DNA of 64,000 nt from the NCBI GenBank assembly GCA_038363925.1, contig JAQQWL010000011.1, positions 6,014,001-6,078,000 on the forward strand, in the 5' to 3' direction. The notes under the pieces are model-generated. The model saw only the letters and a list, made by a program, of their open reading frames with translations. It was not told the origin of the DNA and searched no databases. The stretch's first letter is position 1. Each line of letters begins with the position of its first letter. This document shows positions 22,740 through 34,347 of this stretch, one piece after another. Position numbers and translations under genes: made by a program. This DNA is from Apiospora phragmitis. Lineage: Eukaryota; Ascomycota; Sordariomycetes; Amphisphaeriales; Apiosporaceae.

Positions 22740-23290
22740 TTTGCTTCGGTTGAAGTCGAAAGAAGGCTTGCTGACGCCTGTTGGATGTCGTGCAACACTC
22801 AAGAAATGGGAGACTTGAGCGCGTCCGTGTGGGTTGGCGCAGCGCAGAAAGGCAAACTACTTTGAATGGTGAGGCAGGCTTGGGGAAATGCAAAATTTAA
22901 GCTGCAAGGCTGACGACGAAGAAAGTTCCCGCGGCCACTGAGCTTGGCTTTTTTTCTGCTTGCGTCGAGTAGCGCGTCGGATTTCTTTGCAGGGTCCTTG
23001 TGGCTTAGCTCATCCTTGCTGGGTGCTGTGGCTGTGGTGGCGTGGCTTTATCAAGGGTGCTGTGGTGCCCCTTTCTTTGTGCTTCTTGATGTTTGTGACT
23101 CTCTGCTTCCAATTCAGACAATATCTTCAAAACATTTTAATGAGCGTGAATGGCATAAGTGAGTGTAATCACAACGCGCAAACGCTGGTTTGGCTAGGAA
23201 GTTATCACGTAGCACGACATACTATTTGGTTTATTTACAATCTCAACCCAAATAGTATAATACATACATTGATTAAGGTCATTCTAGACT
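22740..23290. other. Intergenic, upstream of RPB6 / downstream of GH31
   Basis: No supported gene. ORFs at 22944-23325 lack features. Confidence 0.55.
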
Positions 23291-25753
23291 CTACGATCGG
23301 CTGTCTGCGATCAAATACTCCGTGACAGCTAAGCGTAGGTCTTCATCGATATCCAGCGTCTGGAGCTGCCCCAACTTGTCCAGCGCCGAAACTTTTGTCG
23401 CTGACACGACATCCCATACAGCATCTTTCACCTCATAGTCGTTCTGGGCCTCATTCAAGATCGGCTCGATCAGAGACACTGGGTCATTGATCGCTAGCTG
23501 AGGATTCGGTCCCAAGTCCACAATGACCTGCGACTCAGCCGGCACATCGGAAACGCTGATCGTATTTCCGCTGAAAGGCCGCGTGTAGTCTTCCGTTAGA
23601 GACGCAGATATCACCATTACTCGCAGAGACATGCCTTTTATCGTCTTGAGCCCAGGAAACCGGAAAGACCAGCCACGGGGTCTGTCTTTCACTTTCGTGG
23701 ATCCTACGTGGATCCTACCCGTGGATTGGGTGAAGTTGATGGATGTCCTGCTCCATTCCTGGTCTTGGGTCAAGCTGTCGCTCGTCGCAGTGGAATCTTC
23801 GTTGTCCTCCACGAGTTCGAAGTAGCCATCGGCGCCAACGGCTATAACGACCTCGAAGGCATTGGGGCTCCCACCGCCATTCTTCGGTATCTCATTCTGA
23901 TCCAAGGGTACAATGGAGCCCTCCTTCAACAGCACTGGATATTGCTCCAGGGGGCGGCTGAGCCACAGCTCTCGGTCTCCATCATACACAACGCCGCTGA
24001 AATAGTCAACGTAACGCCCTGGTGGTAGCCATGCTTTAACTTTCCCCAACCCTAGGCTGCTATTCTGGGGCATTGTGATAGGAGCAACAATCATCTGGCT
24101 TCCGAAGTAGTACTGGTTGGGTACTTTATACGCAGCATCCACGTAAGGATACTCCCAGTACATCGGCTGGATGAGCGGCTCGCCCTGCACTGCTTGCCTG
24201 AAGTTCATAGTGTGAAGGTAAGGAATCATCCTATGTCGCAAACGCATGAATGCAGTCACAACCTCTCTGTATACTGTCGGTAACTTCCATGCCTCCTTCG
24301 CCACCCACAAGCTTTTGCTGGAATGAAGTCGCATGATCGGCGAGAAAACACCATACTGAACCCAGCGGGTAAGGAGATCATAGTCCTTGACACCGTTCAC
24401 TTGGGTTATCTAGTATCAGCTCACGCTGCTTCAAAACGAAGGAGGCAACTTACTGTGACCGCCGATATCATGGCTCCACCAGCCATAACCAATATTGGAT
24501 GCCGTGTTGGTGAACTCGGGTTGAAAGTCCAGACTATCCCAGGATACCACCGAATCGCCGGAGAAAACCAATGGGATACCTATGGCTGCCGGGCCCAGCG
24601 TAGCGAGAGAAGATGATGGGACGCCCCTTGTGCATCTTGGCGTTGTGCACGAAATGGTAGTGGTTCAATACCCAAAGCGGATCGACGCCCATCAGCAAGA
24701 ACTCACCCTGCTGCCAGTCCACCCAAATGAAATCGGTGCCGTCGTCCTCCAGGGACTTGATAATGATGTTCATGTATGCGTCCAGGTACTTGCGGTCCGT
24801 GATCTCGAACGGCACTGGATCGTTATGTGATGTGTCATGTCCCACAGCCTGTGCGACTTCTTTATACAAGTCCTCGTAGCTATGGATACCATCCGCTGGG
24901 TGGTCATTCAAGGTAACCTTGAGGTCTCGTTTATGTAGTTCACCAAGGAAGGCTGGCGGATCAGGAAACAACTCCTTATTCCAGGTATACCCAGTCCAGC
25001 CCGTCATGCCTGCATCGACGATTCGTGGATCATCCACCAAGTGCCAATCCATGTCGATAACTGCTGTGGATAGCGGTATCCCGTTGTCGCGGAAGTTATC
25101 CATGAGGGTCAGGTACGAGTCTGCCGTATATTCGTAGTAACGCGACCACCAATTGCCAAGGGCCCAGCGTGGCAGAACGGGGGCGACCCGGAGATCGTGT
25201 AGAGCGCCTTGACGGCCTCTCGGTATTCGTGGCCGTAGGCAAAGAGGTAGCCATCGACACGTCCCTGCCCAGGACGCCGAGGGGCTATAAAGCCGTCCTC
25301 TTCGAATAGCATGGTCGCCGAGTCGTCGATGGTAGCAAACCCTTTCTGTGATACCACGCCACGTCCGACCTCCATCCTGCCATCCACGCCATCAAGCGTT
25401 CGGGCCGTGCCGCCCTCGTTCTCCTCGTCCTTCCCGTACCGCCAGGTGCTGCGGGTGTGGTTGGCTACTATGGCGAACAGCCCGTGGGGGCTGAACTCCT
25501 GCTTATTGTACGTAAGGTGAAAGCGCGTCGTGATGATCTCCAGTAGGCTATCGCTTTCTTTGATCCTGTGATCCGGGACCTTGCTCTCGCCCGGGTTGCT
25601 GCTGTTGCGTGTGGCGGCGAACGCAGATGGCCTGTCCTCGAAGACGCCGTCCGGCGCCCACTCATACCGCAGGAGTCCGTCCGCCAGGAGCGTGAAGCGG
25701 TAGTTTGCACCATTCCGCCCACCAATTGTGTGCGAGTCTGCCTCTGATGACAT
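23291..25753 (-). CDS. Glycoside hydrolase family 31 (alpha-glucosidase/alpha-xylosidase type), intracellular
   Basis: Retaining alpha-glycosidase family. Exons 25753-24454 and 24399-23291. The intron 24453-24400 has donor GTAAGT, and the A|TG join makes the Met of DIGGH-MNGVKDY. About 802 aa. Seen: N-terminal beta domain (YRFTLLADGLLRYEWAPDG), LPRWALGNWWSRYYEY, the IDMDWH motif, nucleophile Asp near residue 346 in FIWVDWQQGE, acid/base Asp near residue 400 in FSGDSVVSWDS, WWSHDIGGH, then RWVQYGVFSPIMRLHSS and C-terminal beta domains. No signal peptide, so probably cytosolic. Two frame breaks: G5 25179-25183 (one short; restores SPP-VLPRWALGNWW) and A4 24564-24567 (one too many; restores IGF-SGDS). 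Divergent from the sugar transporter, which suggests uptake followed by internal hydrolysis. An alternative Met lies at about 25801. Substrate cannot be assigned from sequence alone. Confidence 0.92.
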
Positions 25754-26519
25754 GGTTCTTGTAGCGAGTCCTGGTGGAACCTGGTGCTCTCGAACATGCA
25801 TGCTAAATAGGGGTGGCCGAGCCTTGTGTGACTCCACGCACGTTCAGTACGTAAGTGCCTACCTAGTAAGTATGTAAGCGTCGTTGTCAAACCTGCTCTC
25901 GCTTGTGTAAGTACCAGCCACGCCAGGAACGTGTGATACCTCTGTACGACATTGAAAAGAAAAGTCTATTAGACGGGTACTCCTTCATAATCGCCACTAC
26001 CTACCGTAAGCTTTCCCCGCACCCCCGCAATCCGGTTCTAGACAACATCGGGATCTGCTCACCAATGAGAACGAAGCAAATGTCAACGACCAAAGGAAGA
26101 CTATCCCGTCTTTATCGTACCATGACTAGTAATGAGTACGTGATAGGGGGGCGGAGAAGCCAGGCGGGCTTGCTGGCGTGAATCCTACTACCAACGATGG
26201 CGACTGTGCCGTTGCAAAGCTTAATGGCAAGCCCGACACCGTTAATGCATGCAACCAATTGCTTGCTTGCAGACCTCCTGGCCTAGAAGCAAGCTAACAG
26301 TTATGAAGGGCACAATGGGTTTTGCTCAGTGCGACTCGATAATCATGGGATGGTCATACAAGAGGAGGGGACACGGTCACTGCGCGGCCTGATACTAACA
26401 TGCTTCTTACACTACTCACAAACCCCTTTTTCAACCCAATATATCTATCGCGGCCTATTGAGAGGTTATTAGCTAGCTGTACCGCAAATAAACGGGCTGG
26501 GCTAAAGACGTGATGGCGA
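25754..26519. promoter_or_regulatory. Shared divergent promoter region of the GH31/transporter pair
   Basis: The 766 bp separate two genes with matching presumed function, so coordinate control is likely by position. One CreA-like SYGGRG match (GCGGAG, about 26151-26156) lies on the plus strand. A single hexamer is weak evidence. No regulator gene adjoins. Confidence 0.4.
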
Positions 26520-28361
26520 ATGAGCTCAAGTCTGTGGCAGAACAAGATGAGAAGAGATACGGTAACTGTGGCCTCGGCGGCTGGAGCGGCTCGTCTGGAC
26601 GACGCGGTATTGGCCAAGATGGCTGCGGGTATCAGCAACATTGGAGACATAGCGCATGATGCGCACACGGCTACTGACTACGAGCGGAACATGACGCTGC
26701 GAGAAGCTCTGAGGCTGTACCTCAAGGCCATCGCCTTCTCCATGATCCTGTCGATGTCGCTTGTGATGGAGGGCTACGACACAGCACTGCTGGTGGGCTT
26801 CTTCGCGTACCCAACGTTCCGCAAAAAGTTCGGAGAGCCCGTCAACGACGATTCCAGCTCCTACCAGCTCACAGCGTCGTCGCAGTCCGGGCTTCAGGCC
26901 ATGGTCCAGGTCGGTGAGATTGCCGGTCTGTATCTGGCTGGCATCCTGGCTGAGAAGTACGGCTATAAAAAGACGCTGCTCGGGAGCTTGGTCTTCATCA
27001 TCCTCGTCATCTTCATCATGGTTTTTGCGCAGAACATTGGCATGCTGATGGCTGGCGAATGCTTGTGCGGATTGCCCTGGGGGGCATGGCAAACGTTGAG
27101 CACGACATATGCCGCTGAGATAGCGCCGATGGCTCTTCGCCCCTATTTGACGACTTTTGTCAATTTGTGTGTAAGTCCAGACGCAGTGAGCAGGAGGGAG
27201 CAACCGCCTCCGGATCTCGCATTGCTAAGCTCTAGATAGTGGGCAATCGGCCAACTAATTTCCCAGGGCGTCCTGCGCGGCCTTTTGCACAGACAGGACG
27301 ACTGGGGCTGGCGCATTCCGTACACAATCCAGTGGGCTTGGCCACTTCCAGTCATTGTCGGAGTCTTGTTGGCACCCGAGGTAAGTCGAGAACATCATCA
27401 TCCAACCCGGCTGTTCTCAATCCAGTGAAACGAAGTGCTTTGGCTAACACTGAATTACAGTCCCGTGGTGGCTGGTGCGGAAAGGTCGTATTGAAGATGC
27501 CGAGAAGGTGCTCCGATCCTTGGTGTCGGCAAAGAACAGCAACTATAGTGTCGATCGAAACGTGACTATGATGATCTATACGGATGCACAAGAACGAGCT
27601 GTGGCCCAGGGCACCTCTTATCTAGACTGCTTCAAGGGGATAGACCTCCGTCGCACAGAGATTGCCTGCTGTACCTGGCTGATCCAAATCGGATGCGGCA
27701 TCTGGTTTGGGGGCAATGTCACCTACTTCCTCCAGCAAGCGGGTTTCGACGACGAGCAATCTTTCAATTTCGGCCTCGGACATAATGCCGTCAATGTCTT
27801 CGGCACGATCTGCTCATGGTGGGCGATGCAGTTCGTTGGCCGCCGCTCGCTGTACCTCGGGGCCTTGCCATCATGCTCGTCCTTCTTCTGGCCGTCGGCC
27901 TCTTGGGGATCCCCGAGCCGTCAAATGCCGTTGCCTACGCCTCCGGGACTCTGCTCATGCTGTTCACGCTGACCTACGGCGTCACGGTCGGCCCTGTCTG
28001 CTACTGCCTCGTCTCGGAGATGCCATCAACTCGACTTCGGATCAAGACTGTAGCGCTCGCCCGCAATGCCTACAACGTGATGAGCATAGGTGCCAACTTC
28101 CTGAACAATCCTATACTCAACCCGACGGCATGGAATCTCCGGGGCAAAGGCGGGTTCGTCTGGTGCGGCTTTTGTTTGATTTCCTACGTGTGGGCATATT
28201 ACAGACTACCGGAGCCCAAGGGGCTGAGTGTCGTCGAGATGGATGTCCTATTCCAGCATAAGGTTCCGGCTCGTCGTTTCACCAAGGTCAAGGCTGACCC
28301 GTTCCAGTCTGTCCATTGCCAGGTCGAACAGGTTCAGCCCCTCGAATTCCATGGTAAATAA
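26520..28361 (+). CDS. MFS sugar/alpha-glucoside transporter (maltose permease type)
   Basis: Major facilitator, sugar-porter family, plasma membrane H+ symport expected. Exons 26520-27170, 27240-27380, 27461-28361; about 564 aa, 12 predicted helices. Seen: MTLREALRLYLKAIAFS before helix 1, SLVMEGYDTALL in helix 1, GxxxAEKYGYKKTLL (loop 2-3 motif), CGLPWGAWQTLSTTYAAEIAP, ISQGVLRGL, WGWRIPYTIQW, PE-SPWWLVRKGR, ERAVAQGTSYLDCFKGIDLRRTEI in two pieces, and the closing SEMPSTRLRIKTV and PEPKGLSVVEMD. Two breaks: C3 27462-27464 (one C short; restores SPWWLV) and G4 27859-27862 (one short; restores LG-GLAIMLV). The N-terminus is uncertain: an alternative ATG at 26513 opens another frame (MANELKSVAEQDEKRYG) that also looks like a permease N-terminus. 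Maltose-permease-like sequence and the GH31 neighbour support alpha-glucosides. Confidence 0.88.
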
Positions 28362-29242
28362 GGATGACGGGAAGGAGTGGTGTGTAATGGTGCCCCTGAA
28401 ACCAATACTCAAATACGGAGAGCTTTTGTGCCACTCCCACGATTTGATCGTCGGTGTTGCCAAGTACCTCTACCCATAGGGACAGACTTGTAGTCAATGA
28501 GACCCTCGTGCCCGTCCCATTTATTGACGCTTGGCTTTCTTCAATATGACGATTGAGTTGAAGGCACCGACCAGCAACCGGCTCCTGTTGGTCCTAGGAC
28601 TTTCTATACTTTAAGCGGTAATATGAAGTTGGCGACGACTGGATAAGCGCCTATACGCTGGAAGCATATAGATGGAAGCATATAAATGTATATATGCCGA
28701 GGGGCAGCTGCCTAGTTGTAGGTACTACCTAAATTGGGTTTTAGGTGCAATTAATCCAGTCATCACTTCAACTTAACTTCCCGACCATGATCCCGTCACT
28801 ATATGGATACCTACTTTACTTATACTCTCTCCTGACTATTTGCCCTTCACGGCAGTGAGGTCTGATTGGCTCACTCACCACTACGCACCTACTATTGAGG
28901 AAACTGCAAGGAAACTGCAGGAACCTCGGCGCACAATTGCGTAGCGCTGCTTAGAAAAAATCGAACCAAAATGGAAGTCGAACTTTTCCAACCCCTGTCG
29001 CTGATAAGATCCCTGCCCCACCAAAAATTTGCTTATCCGAACTTTTTTTTTGAGCCGCCCGCTTTCCTCTCCCAATAAGTTTGGAGCGACGAAGATCGGG
29101 AAAGTACTGGCTGGATGCGAAACTGCTTCACTTGCCATTGACACAAACGACAGCCCGGACTGTTCGTACAATTGCATCCTATCACCGCTTGTTGCCTCAT
29201 GTCTGGCTGCCGACTGCCCGCGTCGACTTCACTACCGTCATT
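28362..29242. other. Intergenic
   Basis: Contains the 5' flank of the TFIIIA-like gene. Only small ORFs, and a duplicated GGAAGCATATA near 28662-28688. Nothing else seen. Confidence 0.55.
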
Positions 29243-31036
29243 ATGAAGAGACTCGCTGAGGTCGCCGACCTCGACGAGGAGGACTATCAGTCACCCACCA
29301 AGAGGGGTCGAGTCACCACACCCTCTACTGCCGGCACCGACCACCATGAGGGTTCCATGTTCGATAGCGAATCCGACTATATGGACGAGAACGGCTCCGT
29401 CCATGCCGCCGCCACCCCGATGACCTCCTTCTCCGGCGCGTCACCGCCCGCCCGCAAATTCCCCTCCGATTACAAGACCATCAAGTGCAACTGGCCCGGC
29501 TGCACAAAGTCCTTCAATAGACCCGCAAGGCTCACGGCTCACATGAGGTCTCATAACAATGAGCGCCCCTTCGCCTGCCCGTACGAAGATTGCGATAAGG
29601 ATTACATCGAAGAGAAACACTTGAAGCAGCACATCAAGGGAACCCATACCAAGGAGCGCGACTTTACTTGCACCGAATCGGAATGCGGCAAGAGTTTCAC
29701 CACCTCGACCCGCCTCAAGCGACACCAGGCCGTCCACTTGGGCCAAGAAAAATTCCGCTGCCGAGACTTTCCGCCGTGTAATCTGTCATTCCGCAAGCGA
29801 GAGACCCTGGACCGACACATCCGTTCTGACCACGAGAACAAGCCAGCATTTGCGTGTACTGAGCTGCATGCCGAGACTGGCCTGCCATGCGTCGCGGCTT
29901 TCGATACATCCAACGCCTTGAAGAGACATACCGAGCGGGAACATGGCGAGCCGCGCTTCTGGTGCGAGGAGTGTGGTAACAAGGAGGGTGGAGTCAACAT
30001 CGGCTTTCCCACAATGGACCTCCTGCAAAGACACATGCATACTTCCCATATAGGTTGCTCCTTCTGTGATCGCGTCTTCACCTCGAGAGAGAACCAGGAA
30101 GCCCACGTCGAATTAGATCATACGAAGCGCTCCAAGGGGGGCAGAAAAGGCCAGGGTTCTGTCCCCTGCCCGCACCCCGGCTGTGGAAAGACATTCTCCA
30201 AGAAGTCGAATTTAACAACGCATTACAACAGCATCCACTTGGGCAAGCGCTGGATCTGTGGCGAGGTTGATTTTCCAAAGGTCGAATGGGACAAATCCAA
30301 CGCGTGCGGACAGGGTTTCGTGACTAAAGGCAATCTTCTTGAGCATGTAACTCACGTACACCTTCGCGTTCCTCGACCCCCAACCAAGAAGCAAGTCTCC
30401 AAGAAACCCAACGATATGGTGGGAATGTTGGCGGGACACTCTGCGACGACCCGGTATACCATTCCTTGTACTGTGATAGGCTGCAGCTTCAAGTTTGCCT
30501 CGCAAGGCGATCTTCAAACGCACTTGCACATAGAGCATGGCAAGTCAGGCATCCGCACGCCTAGTGAAGCTGACTCGGGTGCCTTCTCATTCACTGGATT
30601 CAGTGGTGCTTCCACGCCTGCTTTATCTATCTCGGATGAGCAGTCGCTTCCTGGACAATTTCCTGTTGCCACAACATCGCAGCCTATCCAGAGCCTGCCC
30701 GCCACAACCGGACACCAACTCTCGCCTACACACCCCATTGCCACGGCGCCTCAGTTTGACGCTTCACTTCCTGCTGCAGCTGAGCACCACTTTGGTACTG
30801 AGTTTCCAGCTGTTTCTGATTCCCAATTCAGCCACCCGCCCATCAACACTGAACATCTTCCCGCTCATGCGAATGGCTACTGGCCGCATCCATCGCCTCA
30901 TACAAGCAGTCACTTTGACCCCCCCGTGTTTACTGCGCAGCAACCTGACGACCAGTGGCAGCACGACGAAGTGGAGATGCGGCAGCTGATTGGGTACACT
31001 GAACTCGATGGCTTCATCGACCCGGCGCTAAGGTAG
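29243..31036 (+). CDS. TFIIIA-like C2H2 zinc-finger protein
   Basis: Single exon, 597 aa from the ATG at 29243 (MKRLAEVADLDEED). The frame is open 162 nt further upstream but without an ATG. Ten C2H2 or C2H2-like fingers follow one another from about residue 80: C-x4-C in CNWPGC, CPYEDC, CTESEC, CRDFPPC, a long-loop finger (CTELHAETGLPC), an irregular CEECGNKEGG finger, CSFC, CPHPGC, a long finger (CGEVDFP...ACGQGF) and CTVIGC. The His pairs are intact (for example HMRSH, HIKGTH, HQAVH). The C-terminus is Pro/Ser/Thr/Gln-rich. Known: a TFIIIA-type array binds the internal control region of 5S rRNA genes and recruits TFIIIC for RNA polymerase III; it can also bind 5S RNA. Nine or ten fingers with irregular spacing is the TFIIIA pattern. 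No frame break. Confidence 0.88.
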   Translation: MKRLAEVADLDEEDYQSPTKRGRVTTPSTAGTDHHEGSMFDSESDYMDENGSVHAAATPMTSFSGASPPARKFPSDYKTIKCNWPGCTKSFNRPARLTAHMRSHNNERPFACPYEDCDKDYIEEKHLKQHIKGTHTKERDFTCTESECGKSFTTSTRLKRHQAVHLGQEKFRCRDFPPCNLSFRKRETLDRHIRSDHENKPAFACTELHAETGLPCVAAFDTSNALKRHTEREHGEPRFWCEECGNKEGGVNIGFPTMDLLQRHMHTSHIGCSFCDRVFTSRENQEAHVELDHTKRSKGGRKGQGSVPCPHPGCGKTFSKKSNLTTHYNSIHLGKRWICGEVDFPKVEWDKSNACGQGFVTKGNLLEHVTHVHLRVPRPPTKKQVSKKPNDMVGMLAGHSATTRYTIPCTVIGCSFKFASQGDLQTHLHIEHGKSGIRTPSEADSGAFSFTGFSGASTPALSISDEQSLPGQFPVATTSQPIQSLPATTGHQLSPTHPIATAPQFDASLPAAAEHHFGTEFPAVSDSQFSHPPINTEHLPAHANGYWPHPSPHTSSHFDPPVFTAQQPDDQWQHDEVEMRQLIGYTELDGFIDPALR

Positions 31037-31690
31037 TTGGGTTGAGGCAACGAGGCACAGTGGATAGCACTGCTACTCGCAAGATGTGAGGGTGTTTATT
31101 CTTTTTTTTGAGACATGGGAAAAAATATGGACAAGGAAACCGGCGCTGTGGAGCGGCACAATGGGCAGGCAGGAGAGCCGACGGGCTCGAGAGTTCCATC
31201 TCGCCTGGGCAATGGGCCCGAGTTAGGGGCGCAGCTAGGATCTGGAAGTTTTTGCGATGCGTTTTACGACATTATGATACCCTTTGCTTTTTTGCTTCTT
31301 CATCCGAGCGAACAACTATAGAGACAGGACGAGAAACTGAGATAAATGACAAGAGCAGCTAGTCACCGTATCCCCACCAAGTGCATTTTCATGGAGTTTG
31401 AGAGTCCAGGAGAGGTACACCCCTGAGCTCTAGTTGTGCTCGACTTGCAGGTATAGCTGATTTGCCGCCCCTTGTCTGTCTCTAGCCAGTGTGATTATAA
31501 TCACATCAAAGAACAATATAAATATAGCGTGTGGATGATAAATCATACATTTCTAATGCTATATATGTCTTCCATCCTTTGGCTATGCAGAAACGTTTGC
31601 TTTTAGCCCCCTCCCCCCCAAATCTCCGATATTATTTTCTTTCTAATGACGACCCGAAAAAGCGCCTCGTACTCAGCGACTGTCTGTCAC
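31037..31690. other. Intergenic between convergent genes
   Basis: 3' flanks of the TFIIIA-like gene and SND1. Short ORFs at 31108-31362 are not supported. Confidence 0.55.
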
Positions 31691-34347
31691 CTAGTCTTCA
31701 GTGATATCTCCGTACTCCCACATGCCCATTCTGTCCTGCTTGGCTTGGGATTCGACCTCACGGAGCTTCTTGAGAATTTCGACGCTGGCCGGGCCTCTTT
31801 CCCAGTCTTCAGCTTCTTGGGAATCATGGCGTGACCATTGGCAACAACCTCCTTGTTGACCGAGTCGGTAAAGGTGCCCTTGCCAGACGACTTGGAGTCG
31901 AACAGGGTGATGTAGCTCAAGCCTTCCTTGGTGTCCACGAAGTCAAAACTGGCTACAAGGGTCTTACCATCAGTGACGTCGGCGATGAAGTCAATGGCGT
32001 CACGGAAGTAATCAGGTGCGGTGGGTAGCTGGATGTAGGACAGAACCGCGTCAACTGCCTGAGCCTTCAGCTTCTGGGTGGTGAACTGGGGCTGGTTGAG
32101 AGGACGCAAGTTTGACCAGGAGATCTTCTCGGAATTGCCGTAATCAATGTAGACAACCTCAGCAACCTTTGCCGTGCGGTCGTTGGATCGGATCTTGGCG
32201 CGGTACCACTGCCCATCAACCGAGAACTTGGCGGACACGAAGTCGCCAGCCTTGGGTGGGTTTTCGAGCGGTTTGTTGTTCTTAGAATCCAAGGTGGAAT
32301 TTGTTGAATTCGTTCATCATAATCTCAAGAGCCGAGGTGCCCTTGCCGATTTCCTGGATCTTCAGCTTGCCGTTACCGTCGATAGTAGTCACGACAACCT
32401 CACGGTAGTCGGCGGGCTTCTTGTCAGTTGCCGTAGCTGACTCGCCAGCAGTCACGACTTGGACCTCGGCCTCTTCATCCTCTTCTTGCGAAGGGTCCCA
32501 GTCGTGCCACATGCCACGCCTGGCTTCCTTGGCACGCTTCTCAGCAGCGTTCAGCTCATTTGAGTTTCCAGCCTTCTCAGCGGAGTATTGATGGACTGAT
32601 GCAAAGCCTTCCTCGACGAGGACCTTTGCAAAACTCTCTCGGTTAATGTACAGGTCTCCAATGAAACCACCGACCTTGTCAATGTCGTGAATATCGACCT
32701 CAACATCTCGCTGGTTACACCGTCGGTTTGCCAAGTCCAGAGCCTCCTGGCCGAACGGCTCGCCCTTTTCTTGGGGCAGTCGAGGAGCTCTAGGCGCGCG
32801 GACACCAGCAAGGACCATGGTAAGCTTCACACCCTCTGGGGGATAAGAACAGTAAATCTTGATCCGGCTTTGCAGAAGTCGACAATGCCTGGAACCTTCT
32901 TTTGGCGTTGTAGGGTCGAGAGCTGGATCTTGGCCTTTTGGACCGACTCGGACGCATCCATGTAGTTCTTCGCCTTGGGTGACTTTCCAGACCACATCCC
33001 TTTCTTCTCTTCCTTTGCGGTTTCCTGTGCGGCAAGAAGCTCGTCGTAGTTTTGAGCTCTGTCGGTGTCATCCTTACGGTGGCGAATGACAGAGCAATAG
33101 CCCTCTTGTACTAATTGGAGGTTGACATTCTTTCCCTTTTCGGTAATCGTAGCAACATCGCGGGCTTCGAATCCTTCGCTGGCAGGTCTGTGACCATCAA
33201 TGCTGACCTTCACATGCTTGCCAATGACACGCTTTCGCAACCATTCCTTGGCTTCGTCTCTGAAAGGGCCTTCAGAAGGTTCCTTCGCACGGGGTCCGCG
33301 AACACTGCTCAAGCTGACCTGCTTCTCCTCGCCCGACTTCGTTCGTACTATTATCATGTCGGCACCGATGACCTTGGACACAATCATGTCGGAAGTGCTG
33401 CTCTCGGTCTCTTTGACCGTGCTGTTCTTATGCAATCGCAATTTGCCGACCTGCGCCTTCTTTTCAGCGGCGCGGAGGGGTGCCATCTTCTCACCGAGCA
33501 TCGTCGAGTGGAAATCGTTGCATCGTGCCAAGCCGTCAGCCAGCAAGAACTCAGCGATACTTCCGCGAGGGTGCAGAACGTGGCCGACCAGCTGACCTTG
33601 GGGGCTGACTCCGACCATAACGATCTTGACATCGCGCTGCAGAAGTCTCGTCTCGACATATCCACGGGCATCATTACCGTATTCCTCGGCAGCCTGGGTC
33701 ATGCCTGTAGATGGGGTGACTCTCTCGGTGGCGGGAGTACGGATGCCGGCAACCAGAGTCATGAGCTGAAGATGCTTCTTGTCATTCAACATCAGGCGGC
33801 ATAGAAGACGATCACCGCTCAGCACCCGCTCAACGACGGCAGGGACTGTCTTTCCCTTCCACTGGTTGAAGAAATCGGGCGTTCCGAGGTCGTTTTGGAC
33901 CTCAATGACTCCACCGATGCCGGCGTGTAAGCCCTTGCTGGCGTCCCTTGCCTGCGACTCCAGGTTGCGCAAGGTCTCCAGCCGGTCCAAAATCTCCTCC
34001 GATTCCTCCTTGCGTCCTGCGTCTTCTCTGACCTTGACCCAACCGGCCTTCACAAGCTCATCGGGCAGCTGTGTACCGTCTTGAAGCTCCACGGTGCCGT
34101 ACTCTCGACCAGAAGGAACAGAATAAAGAACAGTACACTTGGCTGGCTTTCCGAGAATAAGGGCACGGAGGTACTCTCGAGACTGGAAAGCGAAAGGCTC
34201 ATCGCCCTCCTTTCTCAAGTGAGGAGCATTGACGTAAGCCAACGACATAGTACGCTCAAGAGTTGGGTTGTTTGTCGAAGTCAAGACCAAAGTGTCGCCG
34301 CTGAGTAGCGACTTCACATGCGCCATGAAAGTCTTAGGAGCCGCCAT
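31691..34347 (-). CDS. snd1: Tudor staphylococcal nuclease protein (SND1/Tudor-SN)
   Basis: RNA-binding protein with repeated SN-like domains and a Tudor domain, linked to RNA processing, silencing complexes and stress granules. Intronless, about 885 aa, start ATG 34347 (MAAPKTFMAHV). Seen in order: SN1 (VKSLLSGDTLVL...YLRALILGK), SN2 (PAVVERVLSGDRLLCRLML), SN3 (IVSKVIGADMIIVRTKSGEE), SN4 (FCKAGSRFTVLIPPEGVKL, REVEVDIHDIDKVGG-like), Tudor (AGDFVSAKFSVDGQWYRAKI, VVYIDYGNSEKI) and a partial SN5 ending MGMWEYGDITED. Three frame breaks: G5 32838-32842 (needs one more), about 32286-32294 (one extra base; restores KFHL-DSKNNKP) and about 31806-31810 (needs one more; restores W-ERGPASVEILKKLREVE). 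Read uncorrected, the reading frame ends early at each point. Confidence 0.92.

Noticed and set aside
26526..27203. 225-codon minus-strand ORF opposite the sugar transporter
   Set aside because: Antisense shadow; the plus strand has clear MFS motifs and introns.
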